A stretch of 64,000 bases of DNA from Cellulomonas sp. Root485 (lineage in GTDB: Bacteria > Actinomycetota > Actinomycetes > Actinomycetales > Cellulomonadaceae), in assembly GCF_001426705.1 (NCBI RefSeq), contig NZ_LMFC01000001.1:843102-907101 (forward strand), read 5' to 3'. Below the pieces are notes generated by a model. It was not told the origin of the DNA, did not search any database, and saw only the letters and a program-made list of their open reading frames with translations. Positions 9,201-16,722 of the stretch are shown here, in pieces; position 1 is the stretch's first letter, and each line of letters opens with the position of its first letter. Position numbers and translations under genes: made by a program.

Positions 9201-9671
9201 ACGACCGCCCAGCTGCACCTGCTGCTCGGCGACGCCCTCGCCGCGACGGGCGACGACGGAGGCGCCTCCGTCGCCTGGTCGCAGGCCGCCAGCTCGACGG
9301 GCGACTTCCAGAGCATGGCCCCGGTCGCGTTCTCCGAGACGACCTACTACGCCGTGCTGGCCTCGCGCCGTCTCGGCGACGACGCCCGCGCCGACGCCCT
9401 GGTCGACGGCCTTGCCGCACACGCGGTGTCGCTCCGCTCGACGCCCGCGACTCCTGACTACTTCGCGACCTCGCTGCCGACCCTGCTGCTCTTCCGGGAC
9501 GACCCCCAGGCCGTGCAGACGACGACGGCGATGCTTCTGGAGGCACAGGTCGCCGCCCTGCGGGGTGACGTCGACGCCGCGGCTGCGCGCCTCGACGAGG
9601 TCCTCGCCCGCGAGCCCGGCCGGCTACGGGCCCTCGACCTGCGACGGGAGCTCTCCCGCCGTCGGGCGTGA
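6282..9671 (+). CDS. DUF5107 domain protein with long TPR region
   Basis: This 1129-residue protein has an N-terminal DUF5107-type domain (about 40-345) and a C-terminal helical tetratricopeptide-like region (about 510-1129, rich in Ala/Asp/Arg repeats such as RRYPAGRYAEAEQHLRAAL). The N-domain contains HLENPWIRLMILPELGGRIH, which resembles the opening of aldose 1-epimerase-like beta-sandwich proteins. That suggests a carbohydrate-binding or carbohydrate-active fold, but this is inference. No signal peptide or membrane segment is seen. ATG 6282 fits a leaderless transcript from TAGCGT (6269-6274). It is divergent from an AraC-GH35-oxidoreductase operon, so a role in handling the same beta-galactoside is likely. 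The biochemical function is not known to me. Confidence 0.85.
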   Translation: MLDDESRLDLPAVPAHLAGQAVAAWRQPVTIDTYLPDPADRYPAFLENRVYQGSSGRVYPLPFHERISPTKAPHAWDAIHLENPWIRLMILPELGGRIHVGMDTTNGYDFFYRNNVIKPALVGLAGPWISGGVEFNWPQHHRPATFLPVEATIEHEADGAVTVWCSDHDPFARMKGMHGIRLRPDSSVIELRARLFNRTDEVQTFLWWANVAAAVNDDYQSFFPTDVHAVADHAKRAVTAFPAADRPYYGIDYRARKDTVHPDGAPDADRIDWYRNIPVPTSYMALGTQDDFFGGYDHGRRAGFVHWADHQVAPGKKQWTWGTGAFGTAWDANLTDTDGPYVELMAGVFTDNQPDFTFLAPGETKTFSQYWYPIQQTGPVHQANLEAAVRLDLTPGTASTETTAVRVAVATTQVRAGVVVRLTGPQGATLWQVEADAGPDRPIVQHLTLDDAWAPEDLTLVVEHGGAEVIAWRPRVAHGSPAMPEPAREPAAPADVPSVDELYLIGVHLDQYRHATRSPEPYWLEALRRDAGDYRSNLALAARRYPAGRYAEAEQHLRAALARQTRLNTNPADGEAAFRLGQVLARTGRPDEADEAWGKARWNQAWRGPALLAMARLDAARGSDRSALDHAREAAADADNLQAQAVLVVLLRRAGRDADADAVLARALDRDPLDVWTRDLAGHDVATDAPTLLDVALEYDSLGEWSDAVRVLEAAAEVEPALGQVEVRPLLHLHAARILAAAGEHGDADRHRALARTAPAVHCLASRLDDADMLLAHVERHPDDARAWGIVGHWLYFQRRYEDAIAAWRTSTELDPSDPVVWRNRAVAAFNVLADPDAARQHYASALAVAPGDPRLVYERDQLAARSGGTPDERLAVLQGERPAVDARDDLTVELAQLHTATGSPEVALELLRARRFQPWEGGEGQVLSAWDEALLALARRALAAGDGQLALEHVGAALDPVASLGEARHPLATTAQLHLLLGDALAATGDDGGASVAWSQAASSTGDFQSMAPVAFSETTYYAVLASRRLGDDARADALVDGLAAHAVSLRSTPATPDYFATSLPTLLLFRDDPQAVQTTTAMLLEAQVAALRGDVDAAAARLDEVLAREPGRLRALDLRRELSRRRA

Positions 9672-9706
9672 GGGTGCCAGGACCCGGCTCGTGCCAGCAT
9701 GAGGGC

Positions 9707-10552
9707 GTGCTGAGCGTGAGCGTGGTCGTCACGGCGTTCGACCAGGGCGAGCTGGTCGCCGAGGCGGTCGAGTCGGTCCTGCACCAGACCCGCGTCCCGG
9801 AGGCCGTCCTGGTGGTCGACGACGGCTCGACCGACGTCGGGTCGGTCGAGGTCATCGAGCGCCTCCAGGGCGACACGAGGGTCAGGGTGCTGCGTCAGTC
9901 CAACCGCGGGGTCAGCGCGGCCCGGAACGCGGGGATCGCCGCCGCCGGGACCGACCTCGTGGCCGTGCTGGACGGCGACGACCGCCTCGCGCCGACGTTC
10001 CTCGAGCGGACGGTCGCGGTCCTCGAGGGCGACCCCGGTGCGCGCGCCGCATCGTCGTGGCTGCGTGCACACGGCGTGATCGACGCCGTCGTGCGGCCCG
10101 GGGGAGGGTCGGCGGTCGACTTCCTGCACCGCAACGCGTGCCCCGCGACCGCAGTGGTCCGCCGTGACGCCTGGCGAGCGTGCGGCGGCTACGACGAGGA
10201 CCTGCGCAGCGGGTTCGAGGACTGGGACTTCTTCCTGTCGCTCGTCGGCGACGGCGGGCACGTCGCGGTCGTGCCCGAGCCGCTCATCGAGTACCGGACG
10301 GCGCCCGCCTCCGCGAACGTCCGCTCCATGGACTCCCGCCTCGAGCTCTACGGCCGGCTCGTCGACAAGCACCGCGCCGTCTTCGAGCGGCACCTGCGGG
10401 AGGTGCTACTGGCGCTCGAGGCCCGCGCCATGGACGCGGCCGCGCGGTGGGAAGACCTCGTGGCCGCGGACCGCTCACTGCCGGTCGGGGAGGTCACGTA
10501 CGGCGACGGTGGCATGGCCGCGGCCGTCCGGATCGCCGTCCGGCGGGGCTGA
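9707..10552 (+). CDS. Family 2 glycosyltransferase
   Basis: This protein of about 281 residues shows the GT-A fold of GT2 enzymes: SVSVVVTAFDQGELVAEAVESVL at the start, VVDDGSTD (residues 36-43), NRGVSAARNAGI, the metal-binding LDGDDR (88-93) and FEDWDFFL. It would transfer a sugar from a nucleotide donor in the cytoplasm. The start is uncertain: GTG 9668 overlaps the previous stop as GTGA, while GTG 9707 or 9716 gives the normal family N-terminus. I chose 9707. Its last 78 bp overlap the 3' end of the convergent MATE gene. The acceptor is unknown. Confidence 0.82.
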   Translation: MLSVSVVVTAFDQGELVAEAVESVLHQTRVPEAVLVVDDGSTDVGSVEVIERLQGDTRVRVLRQSNRGVSAARNAGIAAAGTDLVAVLDGDDRLAPTFLERTVAVLEGDPGARAASSWLRAHGVIDAVVRPGGGSAVDFLHRNACPATAVVRRDAWRACGGYDEDLRSGFEDWDFFLSLVGDGGHVAVVPEPLIEYRTAPASANVRSMDSRLELYGRLVDKHRAVFERHLREVLLALEARAMDAAARWEDLVAADRSLPVGEVTYGDGGMAAAVRIAVRRG

Positions 10553-11896
10553 CCCCGCGGGGACGTCGAGGCGGCGCAGGACCAGGAGCGCGATGCCCGC
10601 CGACAGGACCTCGCCCGCGGCCAGGCCCGTCCAGGCGCCCGTGGGGCCGGCGCGGCCGAGAGCGAGCACGAGCGGGACCTTGAGGAGCAGGAGGGTGCCG
10701 ACGGAGAGCGCGTAGGACGGTTGCGGTCTGCCCAGGGCCTGGAAGTACGCGGAGACCAGTGGCGTGACACCGGCTGCGGCGAACCCGACCGCCAGGATGC
10801 GCAGGGCGGCGACGGACTCGGAGCGGACGGCGGCGTCGTCGACGAAGGCGGCGGTGATGGGTTCGGCGAGCAGCGCGACGGAGCCCGCGGCGACGGTGCT
10901 GTAGACGAGGGTGGCGCGCAGCGACAGCGTCCGGGCGCGTCGGACGCGTGCGCCGAGGAGCCGGCCGGCGTTGTACCCGACGATCGGCTGCATCCCCTGG
11001 CTGATGCCGAGCTGAGGCATCGCGACGAACGTCTGGATGCGGGAGCAGATCGCGAACGCGGCGAGCACCGAGAGCTCTGCGGTGGCGACGGCCACCCCGG
11101 ACAGCGTGGTGTTGACGACCACGACGAGCAGGGTGGCGCCGAAGCCGGCGAGGAACGAGGGAGCGCCGATGCCGACGAGGGTGCGGACCGTCGGGAGGTG
11201 GGGCCGCAGGTCGGATCTGCGGATCCGGTAGGGCCGGTGCTTCTGGGCGAAGAAGAACCACAGGCTCATGGCGGCGGAGACGGCCTGGCCGCCGACCGTT
11301 CCGAGGGCGGCTCCCCGGACGCCGAGGTCCAGCCCGACGATGAGCAGCGGGTCGAGGGTGATCTGGACGGCGACCGGGACCACCCACAGCATCGTGGCGA
11401 ACCGCATCCGACCCTCGGCGCGCACCAGGCTGGAGAACCCGGTCGAGACGATCGCACCGGCCAGGATGACCACGGCGTAGTCGCGCGCGTAGCCGAGGGT
11501 CGGGCCGTGGGCGCCGAGCAGCCCCAGGAGGTGCTCGAGCCCGGTCAGCCCGATCACGGTGATCACCACGGCGGTGGCCCAGAACGCGGTGAAGGCGTTC
11601 CCGGCGGCGCGTGCGGCGGTGCTCGTGTCGCCGGCACCGAGGTGCCGGGAGACGACCGAGGCTGCTCCGACGCCGAGGGCGGTCGAGACCGCGCCGAGCA
11701 CCAGGAGCAGCGGGGCGACGAGGTTCACCGCAGCCATCGCGGTCGTCCCGACGCCGCGCGCGACGAACCAGGCGTTGGTCAGCGCGTAGATCCCGTAGAC
11801 CCCGACCGCGATGGTGGTCTGGGTGCAGGCGTGCCACAGCAGCCGCCCGACGGGCCGTTCACCCAGCGCGGCGGCGTCGAGTCGGCGGGTGCTCAC
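10475..11896 (-). CDS. MATE family efflux transporter
   Basis: The 473-residue membrane protein has about twelve hydrophobic segments and the two-fold MATE layout, for example a conserved SRHLGAGDTSTAARAAG segment after the second helix pair and GISQGMQPIVGYNAGR in the second half. MATE proteins export cationic drugs or metabolites using H+ or Na+ gradients. The GTG start at 11896 overlaps the TGA of the phosphotransferase gene (GTGA), so the two are translationally coupled. Its 3' end overlaps the convergent glycosyltransferase by 78 bp. The pairing with a kinase-like phosphotransferase hints at a small resistance or metabolite-export unit, but the substrate is unknown. Confidence 0.88.
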   Translation of the reverse strand: MSTRRLDAAALGERPVGRLLWHACTQTTIAVGVYGIYALTNAWFVARGVGTTAMAAVNLVAPLLLVLGAVSTALGVGAASVVSRHLGAGDTSTAARAAGNAFTAFWATAVVITVIGLTGLEHLLGLLGAHGPTLGYARDYAVVILAGAIVSTGFSSLVRAEGRMRFATMLWVVPVAVQITLDPLLIVGLDLGVRGAALGTVGGQAVSAAMSLWFFFAQKHRPYRIRRSDLRPHLPTVRTLVGIGAPSFLAGFGATLLVVVVNTTLSGVAVATAELSVLAAFAICSRIQTFVAMPQLGISQGMQPIVGYNAGRLLGARVRRARTLSLRATLVYSTVAAGSVALLAEPITAAFVDDAAVRSESVAALRILAVGFAAAGVTPLVSAYFQALGRPQPSYALSVGTLLLLKVPLVLALGRAGPTGAWTGLAAGEVLSAGIALLVLRRLDVPAGSAPPDGDPDGRGHATVAVRDLPDRQ

Positions 11897-12879
11897 GGCT
11901 CGGTGAGCAGGCTCATCATCTGGCCGATCTTGTCGCGCGCCCAGTCGTACTGGGTGGGGGTCGTGTGCCCGCGGTAGACGGTCTCGATCGCCATGATCAC
12001 GACCAGGTGCAGGCAGTACAGGCCACGGCGCGTCTGCTCCCTCGGCGTGAGCTGCTCCTGGCCGTAGCCGCGCATGAACGCGCTCGGGTCGCCGAAGTCG
12101 GACAGGTAGGTGCCGGCGAAGCCGGCCTCCATCAGCGGGTCCCCGTACAGGGCGCGCTCGTGGTCGATGATCGTGACGATCCTGCCGTCGCGGACCATCA
12201 CGTTGGAGTCCCAGAGGTCCCACTCGACGAATCTCGGCTCGATGACGTCGTCGAGGACGTCGGCGTGCAGCGCGACGACCTTGCGGATCTCGTCGTAGTC
12301 CCGGCCGATGTCGACGTTGCGGGCCTCCCCGGCGGCCAGGACATCCTCGACGAGGCCGGTGAACACGACCCGCCACGACGGGTCACCCGGGCCGGGGAGC
12401 GGCCCGAACCAGCTCCCGCGGATCGAGTTCAGCTCGCGGTTGGCAGCGCCGAGCGCCTCGTTGTACGCGTCGCGCCGCTCGGTGCTCAGGCCGTCGGTGA
12501 TGATGCCGAAGTTCTCGGCGTCGACGAACGGCATGAAGAAGTAGTCGGCGTCGACGAGCTCGTGGCTCAGGTCGGCGTGGTCGACCTGCGGGACCGGGAC
12601 GTCGGTGCGTGCTGCGATCAGCGCCAGCGCGTCGAGCTCGATGCGCATCGCGCCGCGCTCGGCGGGCATCACGGGCACGTCCCGCGGCGGCGCGATCTTC
12701 ACGACCACGGCCCGGCCGTCGCGCAGCAGGATCCGGTAGGCGACGTTGAACCAGCCGTGCCCCAGCTCCTCGAGCCAGGTGTCCGGCTCGCCGGTGGGCA
12801 CCTGCTCGGCGCCGTAGGCACGCTCGACCATCGCACGCAGCGTCGCTGGCGTCTGGCGGTTCTTCGTGATGCTCTCCAT
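11893..12879 (-). CDS. Phosphotransferase of the aminoglycoside phosphotransferase (APH) superfamily
   Basis: This 328-residue protein has the APH/choline-kinase fold: VVVKIA with the likely ATP-binding Lys61, a Glu near 81, a Brenner-type catalytic loop EWDLWDSN (219-226; Asp221 catalytic, Asn226 metal) and IIDHE with Asp239 in place of the usual DFD. The first Brenner residue, usually His, is Glu here. Family members phosphorylate small hydroxylated molecules, including antibiotics, sugars and homoserine. The ATG at 12879 has GAGGA upstream. It lies 68 nt behind the LacI gene and is coupled to the MATE gene by a GTGA overlap. Antibiotic resistance cannot be claimed from sequence alone. Confidence 0.82.
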   Translation of the reverse strand: MESITKNRQTPATLRAMVERAYGAEQVPTGEPDTWLEELGHGWFNVAYRILLRDGRAVVVKIAPPRDVPVMPAERGAMRIELDALALIAARTDVPVPQVDHADLSHELVDADYFFMPFVDAENFGIITDGLSTERRDAYNEALGAANRELNSIRGSWFGPLPGPGDPSWRVVFTGLVEDVLAAGEARNVDIGRDYDEIRKVVALHADVLDDVIEPRFVEWDLWDSNVMVRDGRIVTIIDHERALYGDPLMEAGFAGTYLSDFGDPSAFMRGYGQEQLTPREQTRRGLYCLHLVVIMAIETVYRGHTTPTQYDWARDKIGQMMSLLTEP

Positions 12880-12947
12880 CGAGTCCTCGTCGTCGTGCGG
12901 CGGGAGGTGCGGCCCGGGGATGGCTCAGGCGACCTCGAGGTCGAGGT

Positions 12948-13979
12948 TCAGCGCGGAGGAGGCCCGGTGCTCGCCCGGACGATGAGCTCGGTGGGCACGA
13001 CCGTCAGGGCCGGCGGTGCGACGGACCGCGACCGGAGCTGACCGACGACGAGGGTGATGAGCGCGCGGCCGATGGCGTGGAAGTCCTGCCGGACGGTCGT
13101 CAGGGGCGGTGAGGTCCAGCCGGCGACGGCGATGTCGTCGAAGCCCACCAGGGACACGTCCTCGGGCACGCGGCGGCCGGCCTCGTGCAGCGCCCGCACG
13201 AGGCCGAGCGCCATCTCGTCGTTGGCGCAGAACACGGCGGTGACGTCGGGGTCGGCCGCGAGCCGCAGCCCTGCCTCGTAGCCGTCGTGCGCGCTCCAGT
13301 CCCCGTACACCGGCTCGGGTGGACGGATCCCCGCCTCCAGGAGGCAGCGGCGCCACGTGCCGCTGCGCACCAGGGCGTGCTCCGAGTCCCGCGGCCCGGC
13401 GAGGTGGTGCACCGTGCGGTGTCCCAGGCCGAGCAGGTGGCGGACCGCATCCTCGCTGCCCTGGACCTGGTCGGCGGAGACGGTGGGGTAGTGGCCGGCG
13501 AACTTGGAGAAGGACACCGCGACCGGCATGCCGGCCGGGAGCACCAGCGTCGCGGGCGACGCCTGCTCGGCCCGCATGATGACCAGGCCGTCGATGGCCT
13601 GGTGCGAGATGCGGTGCGCCGCGTTGTCCCAGCTCTCGCGGGCGGGGTTGCGCACGTGCAGGAGCGTGACCGAGTAGTCCTCGAGCGCGGCAGCCTCGAC
13701 CAGGGCCTCGGCCGTGAGGGCCTCGCCGGTGCGCTGGAAGCCGGTCGAGAGCACGCCGATGGCGCCGAACGTGCCGTTCCGCAGCGCCTGCGCCGCCCGG
13801 TTCGGCGAGTAGCCGAGCTGGTCCATCGCCTGCACGACGCGGGCGCGAGTGCTCGGCCGGACCGAGTCAGCGCCGGTCGAGACGCGCGAGACGGTCTGCG
13901 GCGAGACGCCCGCAAGGCGTGCGACATCACCGATCGACGGACCTGAGCGGCGGCGGCCAGGTGCTGACGCTGTTGTCAT
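12948..13979 (-). CDS. LacI family transcriptional repressor
   Basis: This 343-residue repressor has the N-terminal LacI helix-turn-helix (about 14-40; IGDVARLAGVSPQTVSRV), a hinge region (about 45-60) and a periplasmic-binding-like effector domain (FCANDEMALGLVRAL; SLVGFDDIAVAGWTSPPLTTV). It is divergent from the galactan importer operon. The interval holds a promoter overlapped by a perfect TGGTGACGTCACCA palindrome, its likely target. The TAGCAT -10 on the minus strand (13991-13986) is 6 nt from ATG 13979, suggesting a leaderless message. The inducer is probably a galacto-oligosaccharide or galactose. The phosphotransferase and MATE genes follow on the same strand. Confidence 0.92.
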   Translation of the reverse strand: MTTASAPGRRRSGPSIGDVARLAGVSPQTVSRVSTGADSVRPSTRARVVQAMDQLGYSPNRAAQALRNGTFGAIGVLSTGFQRTGEALTAEALVEAAALEDYSVTLLHVRNPARESWDNAAHRISHQAIDGLVIMRAEQASPATLVLPAGMPVAVSFSKFAGHYPTVSADQVQGSEDAVRHLLGLGHRTVHHLAGPRDSEHALVRSGTWRRCLLEAGIRPPEPVYGDWSAHDGYEAGLRLAADPDVTAVFCANDEMALGLVRALHEAGRRVPEDVSLVGFDDIAVAGWTSPPLTTVRQDFHAIGRALITLVVGQLRSRSVAPPALTVVPTELIVRASTGPPPR

Positions 13980-14340
13980 GCCGAGATGCTAGTGGTGCCG
14001 AGCATGATGACGTAACCATTGGCGCCATCCTGCACGAAAGCATGCCTCGGAGCGTTACCAAAGCGTTGCAGAGCAAGCCGGCGAGCGCTGCTATGGTGAC
14101 GTCACCAAACGCCAGTGAGGGTCGAGTGACGCCGTTGTTGCTCATGGTCGGTGTGGACGAGACCCCCGTGGCGCGGAGCTGGTAACCGCCTGACCCTCAG
14201 CAAGGCGCACGACCTCCAAACAGCACAGTCGACCTGTCCCGCTCACCCGCCGCGACGTTGCGCGGGGGAGCGGGAGCCGGCGGCTCGGCGAGAGCCGGCG
14301 ACGGTCCACGGGACGACCAACAGCACGAAGGGATCACCCG
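13980..14340. other. Divergent regulatory region, 361 bp
   Basis: This interval separates the LacI gene from the importer operon. It holds the leaderless LacI -10 (13986-13991, minus), a TGGCGCCA palindrome (14020-14027 including the first T), the plus-strand promoter and operator (14066-14107), and an untranslated leader of about 230 nt. The leader contains GC-rich inverted repeats near 14275-14305. I see no riboswitch I can name. Confidence 0.55.
14066..14107 (+). promoter_or_regulatory. Promoter with overlapping LacI operator for the galactan importer
   Basis: TTGCAG (14066-14071) and TGCTAT (14089-14094) are separated by 17 nt. The perfect 14-bp palindrome TGGTGACGTCACCA (14094-14107) covers the transcription start region. 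A bound LacI protein would block this promoter. The gene for such a protein begins about 90 nt away on the other strand. Confidence 0.65.
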
Positions 14341-15657
14341 ATGAAGAACACACGCACGCTCGGGGCGCTGGGCGCCGTCTTGTCGCTGAGCCTCGCCCTC
14401 GCCGCTTGCAGCGGCGGAGATGGCGGCTCGGGCTCGGACGAGACCGGCGGGGGCGGTGGCGCCGAGGACAACACCCTCACGGTGTGGGCCTGGGACCCGG
14501 CCTTCAACATCTACGCCCTCGAGGAGGCCGAGAAGGTCTTCCAGGCCGACAACCCGGACTTCAAGCTCGAGATCGTCGAGACGCCGTGGGAGGACGTGCA
14601 GACCAAGCTGACCACGCTGGCCCAGTCCGGCGAGACCGACCAGCTGCCCGACATCTTCCTCATGCAGAACAACGCGTTCCAGAAGAACGTCATCAACTAC
14701 CCGGACATCTTCGCCGACTTCACGGACTCCGACGTGGACTTCAGCGAGTTCCCCGAGTCCGTCGTGGCCTACTCCACGTACGACGACGTCAACTACGGGG
14801 TGCCGTTCGACAACGGCACCGCGATCGGCGCCTACCGGACGGACATCCTCGAGCAGGCCGGCTACACGGTCGACGACTTCACCGACATCACGTGGGACCA
14901 GTTCCTCACCATCGGCAAGGACGTGCTGGCCAAGACGGGCAAGCCGATGCTGACGGGCCAGGCAGGCTCGGCCGACATGATCATGATGATGCTGCAGAGC
15001 GCCGGCGCGAGCCTGTTCGACGACGAGGGCAACCCGACGATCACCGACAACGAGGCGCTGCTGGCGGCCATCGACATGTACGGGCAGATGGTCGAGGCGG
15101 GCGTGTTCGTCGAGGTCAACTCGTGGGACGAGTACATCAACACGATCGTGAACTCGAACACGGCCGGCGTCGTCAACGGCGTGTGGATCTCCGGTTCCAT
15201 CCAGTCCGCCGCGGACCAGTCCGGCAAGTGGGCCGTCACCAACGTCCCGAAGCTCGACGGCGTCGACGGTGCGACCAACTACACCGCGAACGGCGGCTCG
15301 TCCTGGGCGATCACGCCGAACGGCAACGAGGCGCTCGCCGCCGACTTCCTCGACGCGACGTTCGCCGGCTCGACCGACTTCTACGACACGATCCTCCCGG
15401 CCTCCGGCGCACTCGCCAACTGGCTCCCGGCGGGTGAGTCGGACGTCTACAGCGAGCCGCAGGCGTTCTTCGGCGGGCAGCCGATCTACGCCGACGTCCT
15501 GAAGTTCGCGGCGGAGGTGCCCAGCAACAACACGGGCGCCTACTACTACGAGGGCCGCGACGCCGTCAGCGTCGCCATCACGAACATCTTCAACGGCACG
15601 GACCCGAAGGTCGCGCTCGAGGAGGCGCAGTCGACCGTCGAGTTCGCCATGGGGTGA
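14341..15657 (+). CDS. Extracellular sugar-binding lipoprotein of a CUT1 ABC importer
   Basis: This 438-residue lipoprotein has lipobox LAAC (20-23, Cys23) followed by a Gly/Ser linker. The mature part is of the solute-binding family 1 type: a NTLTVWAWDPAFNIYALEEAE opening, a PDIFLMQNN segment, GVPFDNGTAIGAYRTDIL and a C-terminal FFGGQPIYADV region. AAGGGA precedes ATG 14341. Two permease genes and a GH2 beta-galactosidase follow, so the ligand is probably a beta-galacto-oligosaccharide released from galactan. A 13-bp stem-loop after the stop codon may let this gene be expressed above its permeases. No ATPase gene is present in the operon; CUT1 systems of actinobacteria often share an MsiK-like ATPase. 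Confidence 0.92.
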   Translation: MKNTRTLGALGAVLSLSLALAACSGGDGGSGSDETGGGGGAEDNTLTVWAWDPAFNIYALEEAEKVFQADNPDFKLEIVETPWEDVQTKLTTLAQSGETDQLPDIFLMQNNAFQKNVINYPDIFADFTDSDVDFSEFPESVVAYSTYDDVNYGVPFDNGTAIGAYRTDILEQAGYTVDDFTDITWDQFLTIGKDVLAKTGKPMLTGQAGSADMIMMMLQSAGASLFDDEGNPTITDNEALLAAIDMYGQMVEAGVFVEVNSWDEYINTIVNSNTAGVVNGVWISGSIQSAADQSGKWAVTNVPKLDGVDGATNYTANGGSSWAITPNGNEALAADFLDATFAGSTDFYDTILPASGALANWLPAGESDVYSEPQAFFGGQPIYADVLKFAAEVPSNNTGAYYYEGRDAVSVAITNIFNGTDPKVALEEAQSTVEFAMG

Positions 15658-15663
15658 TTCCAG

Positions 15664-15703
15664 CGCGGGCGGCGGAGGCCAGTCCACGGCTCCGCCGCCC
15701 GCG
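15664..15703 (+). terminator. Intercistronic stem-loop after the binding-protein gene
   Basis: CGCGGGCGGCGGA (15664-15676) pairs perfectly with 15691-15703 around a 14-nt loop, between the binding-protein and first permease genes. Such structures usually stabilise the upstream mRNA or terminate part of the transcription, giving excess binding protein. Confidence 0.6.
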
Positions 15704-15747
15704 TCCCTACCCAAGTCCGTCACCGGCGAGGAAGAGGTGAGCTGCTC

Positions 15748-16722
15748 GTGTCTGCTCCCACCGCACCAACCGAGGACCGCGCACCAGGCGCACCCCCCCG
15801 AGGGACGAAGGAGTCCCCAGGCCGTTCGAAGCGGGTACCCCTGTCGGCGATAGCGCGCCGCCGCAGCCTGACGGGGTGGACGTTCCTCATCCCCGCCGCA
15901 GCCCTGATCGTGCTGGTCAACTTCTGGCCGATGATCCAGGCGCTGTTCCTGTCGCTGCAGACGGGACGGGGGACCCGGCTGAGCTGGGCAGAGCCGCTGT
16001 GGTTGAACTACCAGCGGCTGTTCGAGGACGAGACGTTCCGGCTCACGATGAGCACGACGTTCATCTACCTGATCATCCAGGTGCCGATCATGCTCATCCT
16101 CGCCATGGTGCTGGCGAACTTGCTCAATGCACCCTGGCTGAGGTTCAAGGGGTTCTGGCGGACGGCGATCTTCCTGCCGTGCGCGGTGGGCCTGGTGTCG
16201 TACGCGCTGGTGTTCCGGCAGATCTTCGCGACGGACGGCCTCGCCAACGACCTGCTCACGCAGTTCGGGATCCTCGACGGCCCCGTCAACTGGCTCGGCC
16301 AGACGGGCACCGCCCGGATGGTGATCATCCTCGGCCTGCTGTGGCGGTGGACCGGCTACAACATGATCTTCTTCCTGGCCGCCCTGCAGAACATCGACAG
16401 GTCGACCCTGGAGGCTGCCCGCGTCGACGGCGCGAACGGGTTCAAGACCTTCTGGTACGTGACCATGCCGCAGCTCAAGCCGATCATCCTGCTCTGCGCG
16501 ATCCTGTCGACCAACGGCACCCTGCAGATGTTCGACGAGTCCTACAACCTGACCAACGGTGGTCCGGGAAACACGACGATGACGGTGTCGCACTACCTGT
16601 ACAACGTGTCGTTCCGGAACAGCCCGAACTTCGGATACGCGGCCGCCATCTCCTACGCGATCCTCATCATCGTGGCCATCCTGGCCGCCATCCAGCTGAA
16701 GGTGGGCGACAAGCGTGACTAG
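15748..16722 (+). CDS. CUT1 ABC importer permease, MalF-like
   Basis: The 324-residue inner-membrane permease begins at GTG 15748 with GAGGTGA seven nt upstream. About 35 cytoplasmic residues precede six transmembrane segments. The EAA loop that contacts the ATPase is visible as LEAARVDGANGFKTFWYVTMPQLKP near 230-255 (given here as its key span). It forms a heterodimer with the next gene product, whose start overlaps this gene by 8 bp. Substrate specificity follows the binding protein, probably galacto-oligosaccharides. Confidence 0.92.
   Translation: MSAPTAPTEDRAPGAPPRGTKESPGRSKRVPLSAIARRRSLTGWTFLIPAAALIVLVNFWPMIQALFLSLQTGRGTRLSWAEPLWLNYQRLFEDETFRLTMSTTFIYLIIQVPIMLILAMVLANLLNAPWLRFKGFWRTAIFLPCAVGLVSYALVFRQIFATDGLANDLLTQFGILDGPVNWLGQTGTARMVIILGLLWRWTGYNMIFFLAALQNIDRSTLEAARVDGANGFKTFWYVTMPQLKPIILLCAILSTNGTLQMFDESYNLTNGGPGNTTMTVSHYLYNVSFRNSPNFGYAAAISYAILIIVAILAAIQLKVGDKRD

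Noticed and set aside
6246-9422. Long minus-strand frame continuing upstream of the AraC gene across the DUF5107 gene
   Set aside because: Only the 5319-6224 part has AraC features; the rest is antisense shadow of the DUF5107-TPR gene.
11897-12376. N-terminal extension of the MATE frame
   Set aside because: The upstream part is a shadow of the phosphotransferase gene; GTG 11896 in the GTGA overlap gives the normal MATE start.
13980-14340. Riboswitch in the long leader before the sugar-binding gene
   Set aside because: GC-rich hairpins are present, but no conserved aptamer sequence known to me can be placed.
14197-16593. Minus-strand frame of about 800 codons opposite the galactan importer genes
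   Set aside because: Composition-driven Arg/Val/Asp-rich text, antisense to a lipoprotein and a permease with clear hallmarks.
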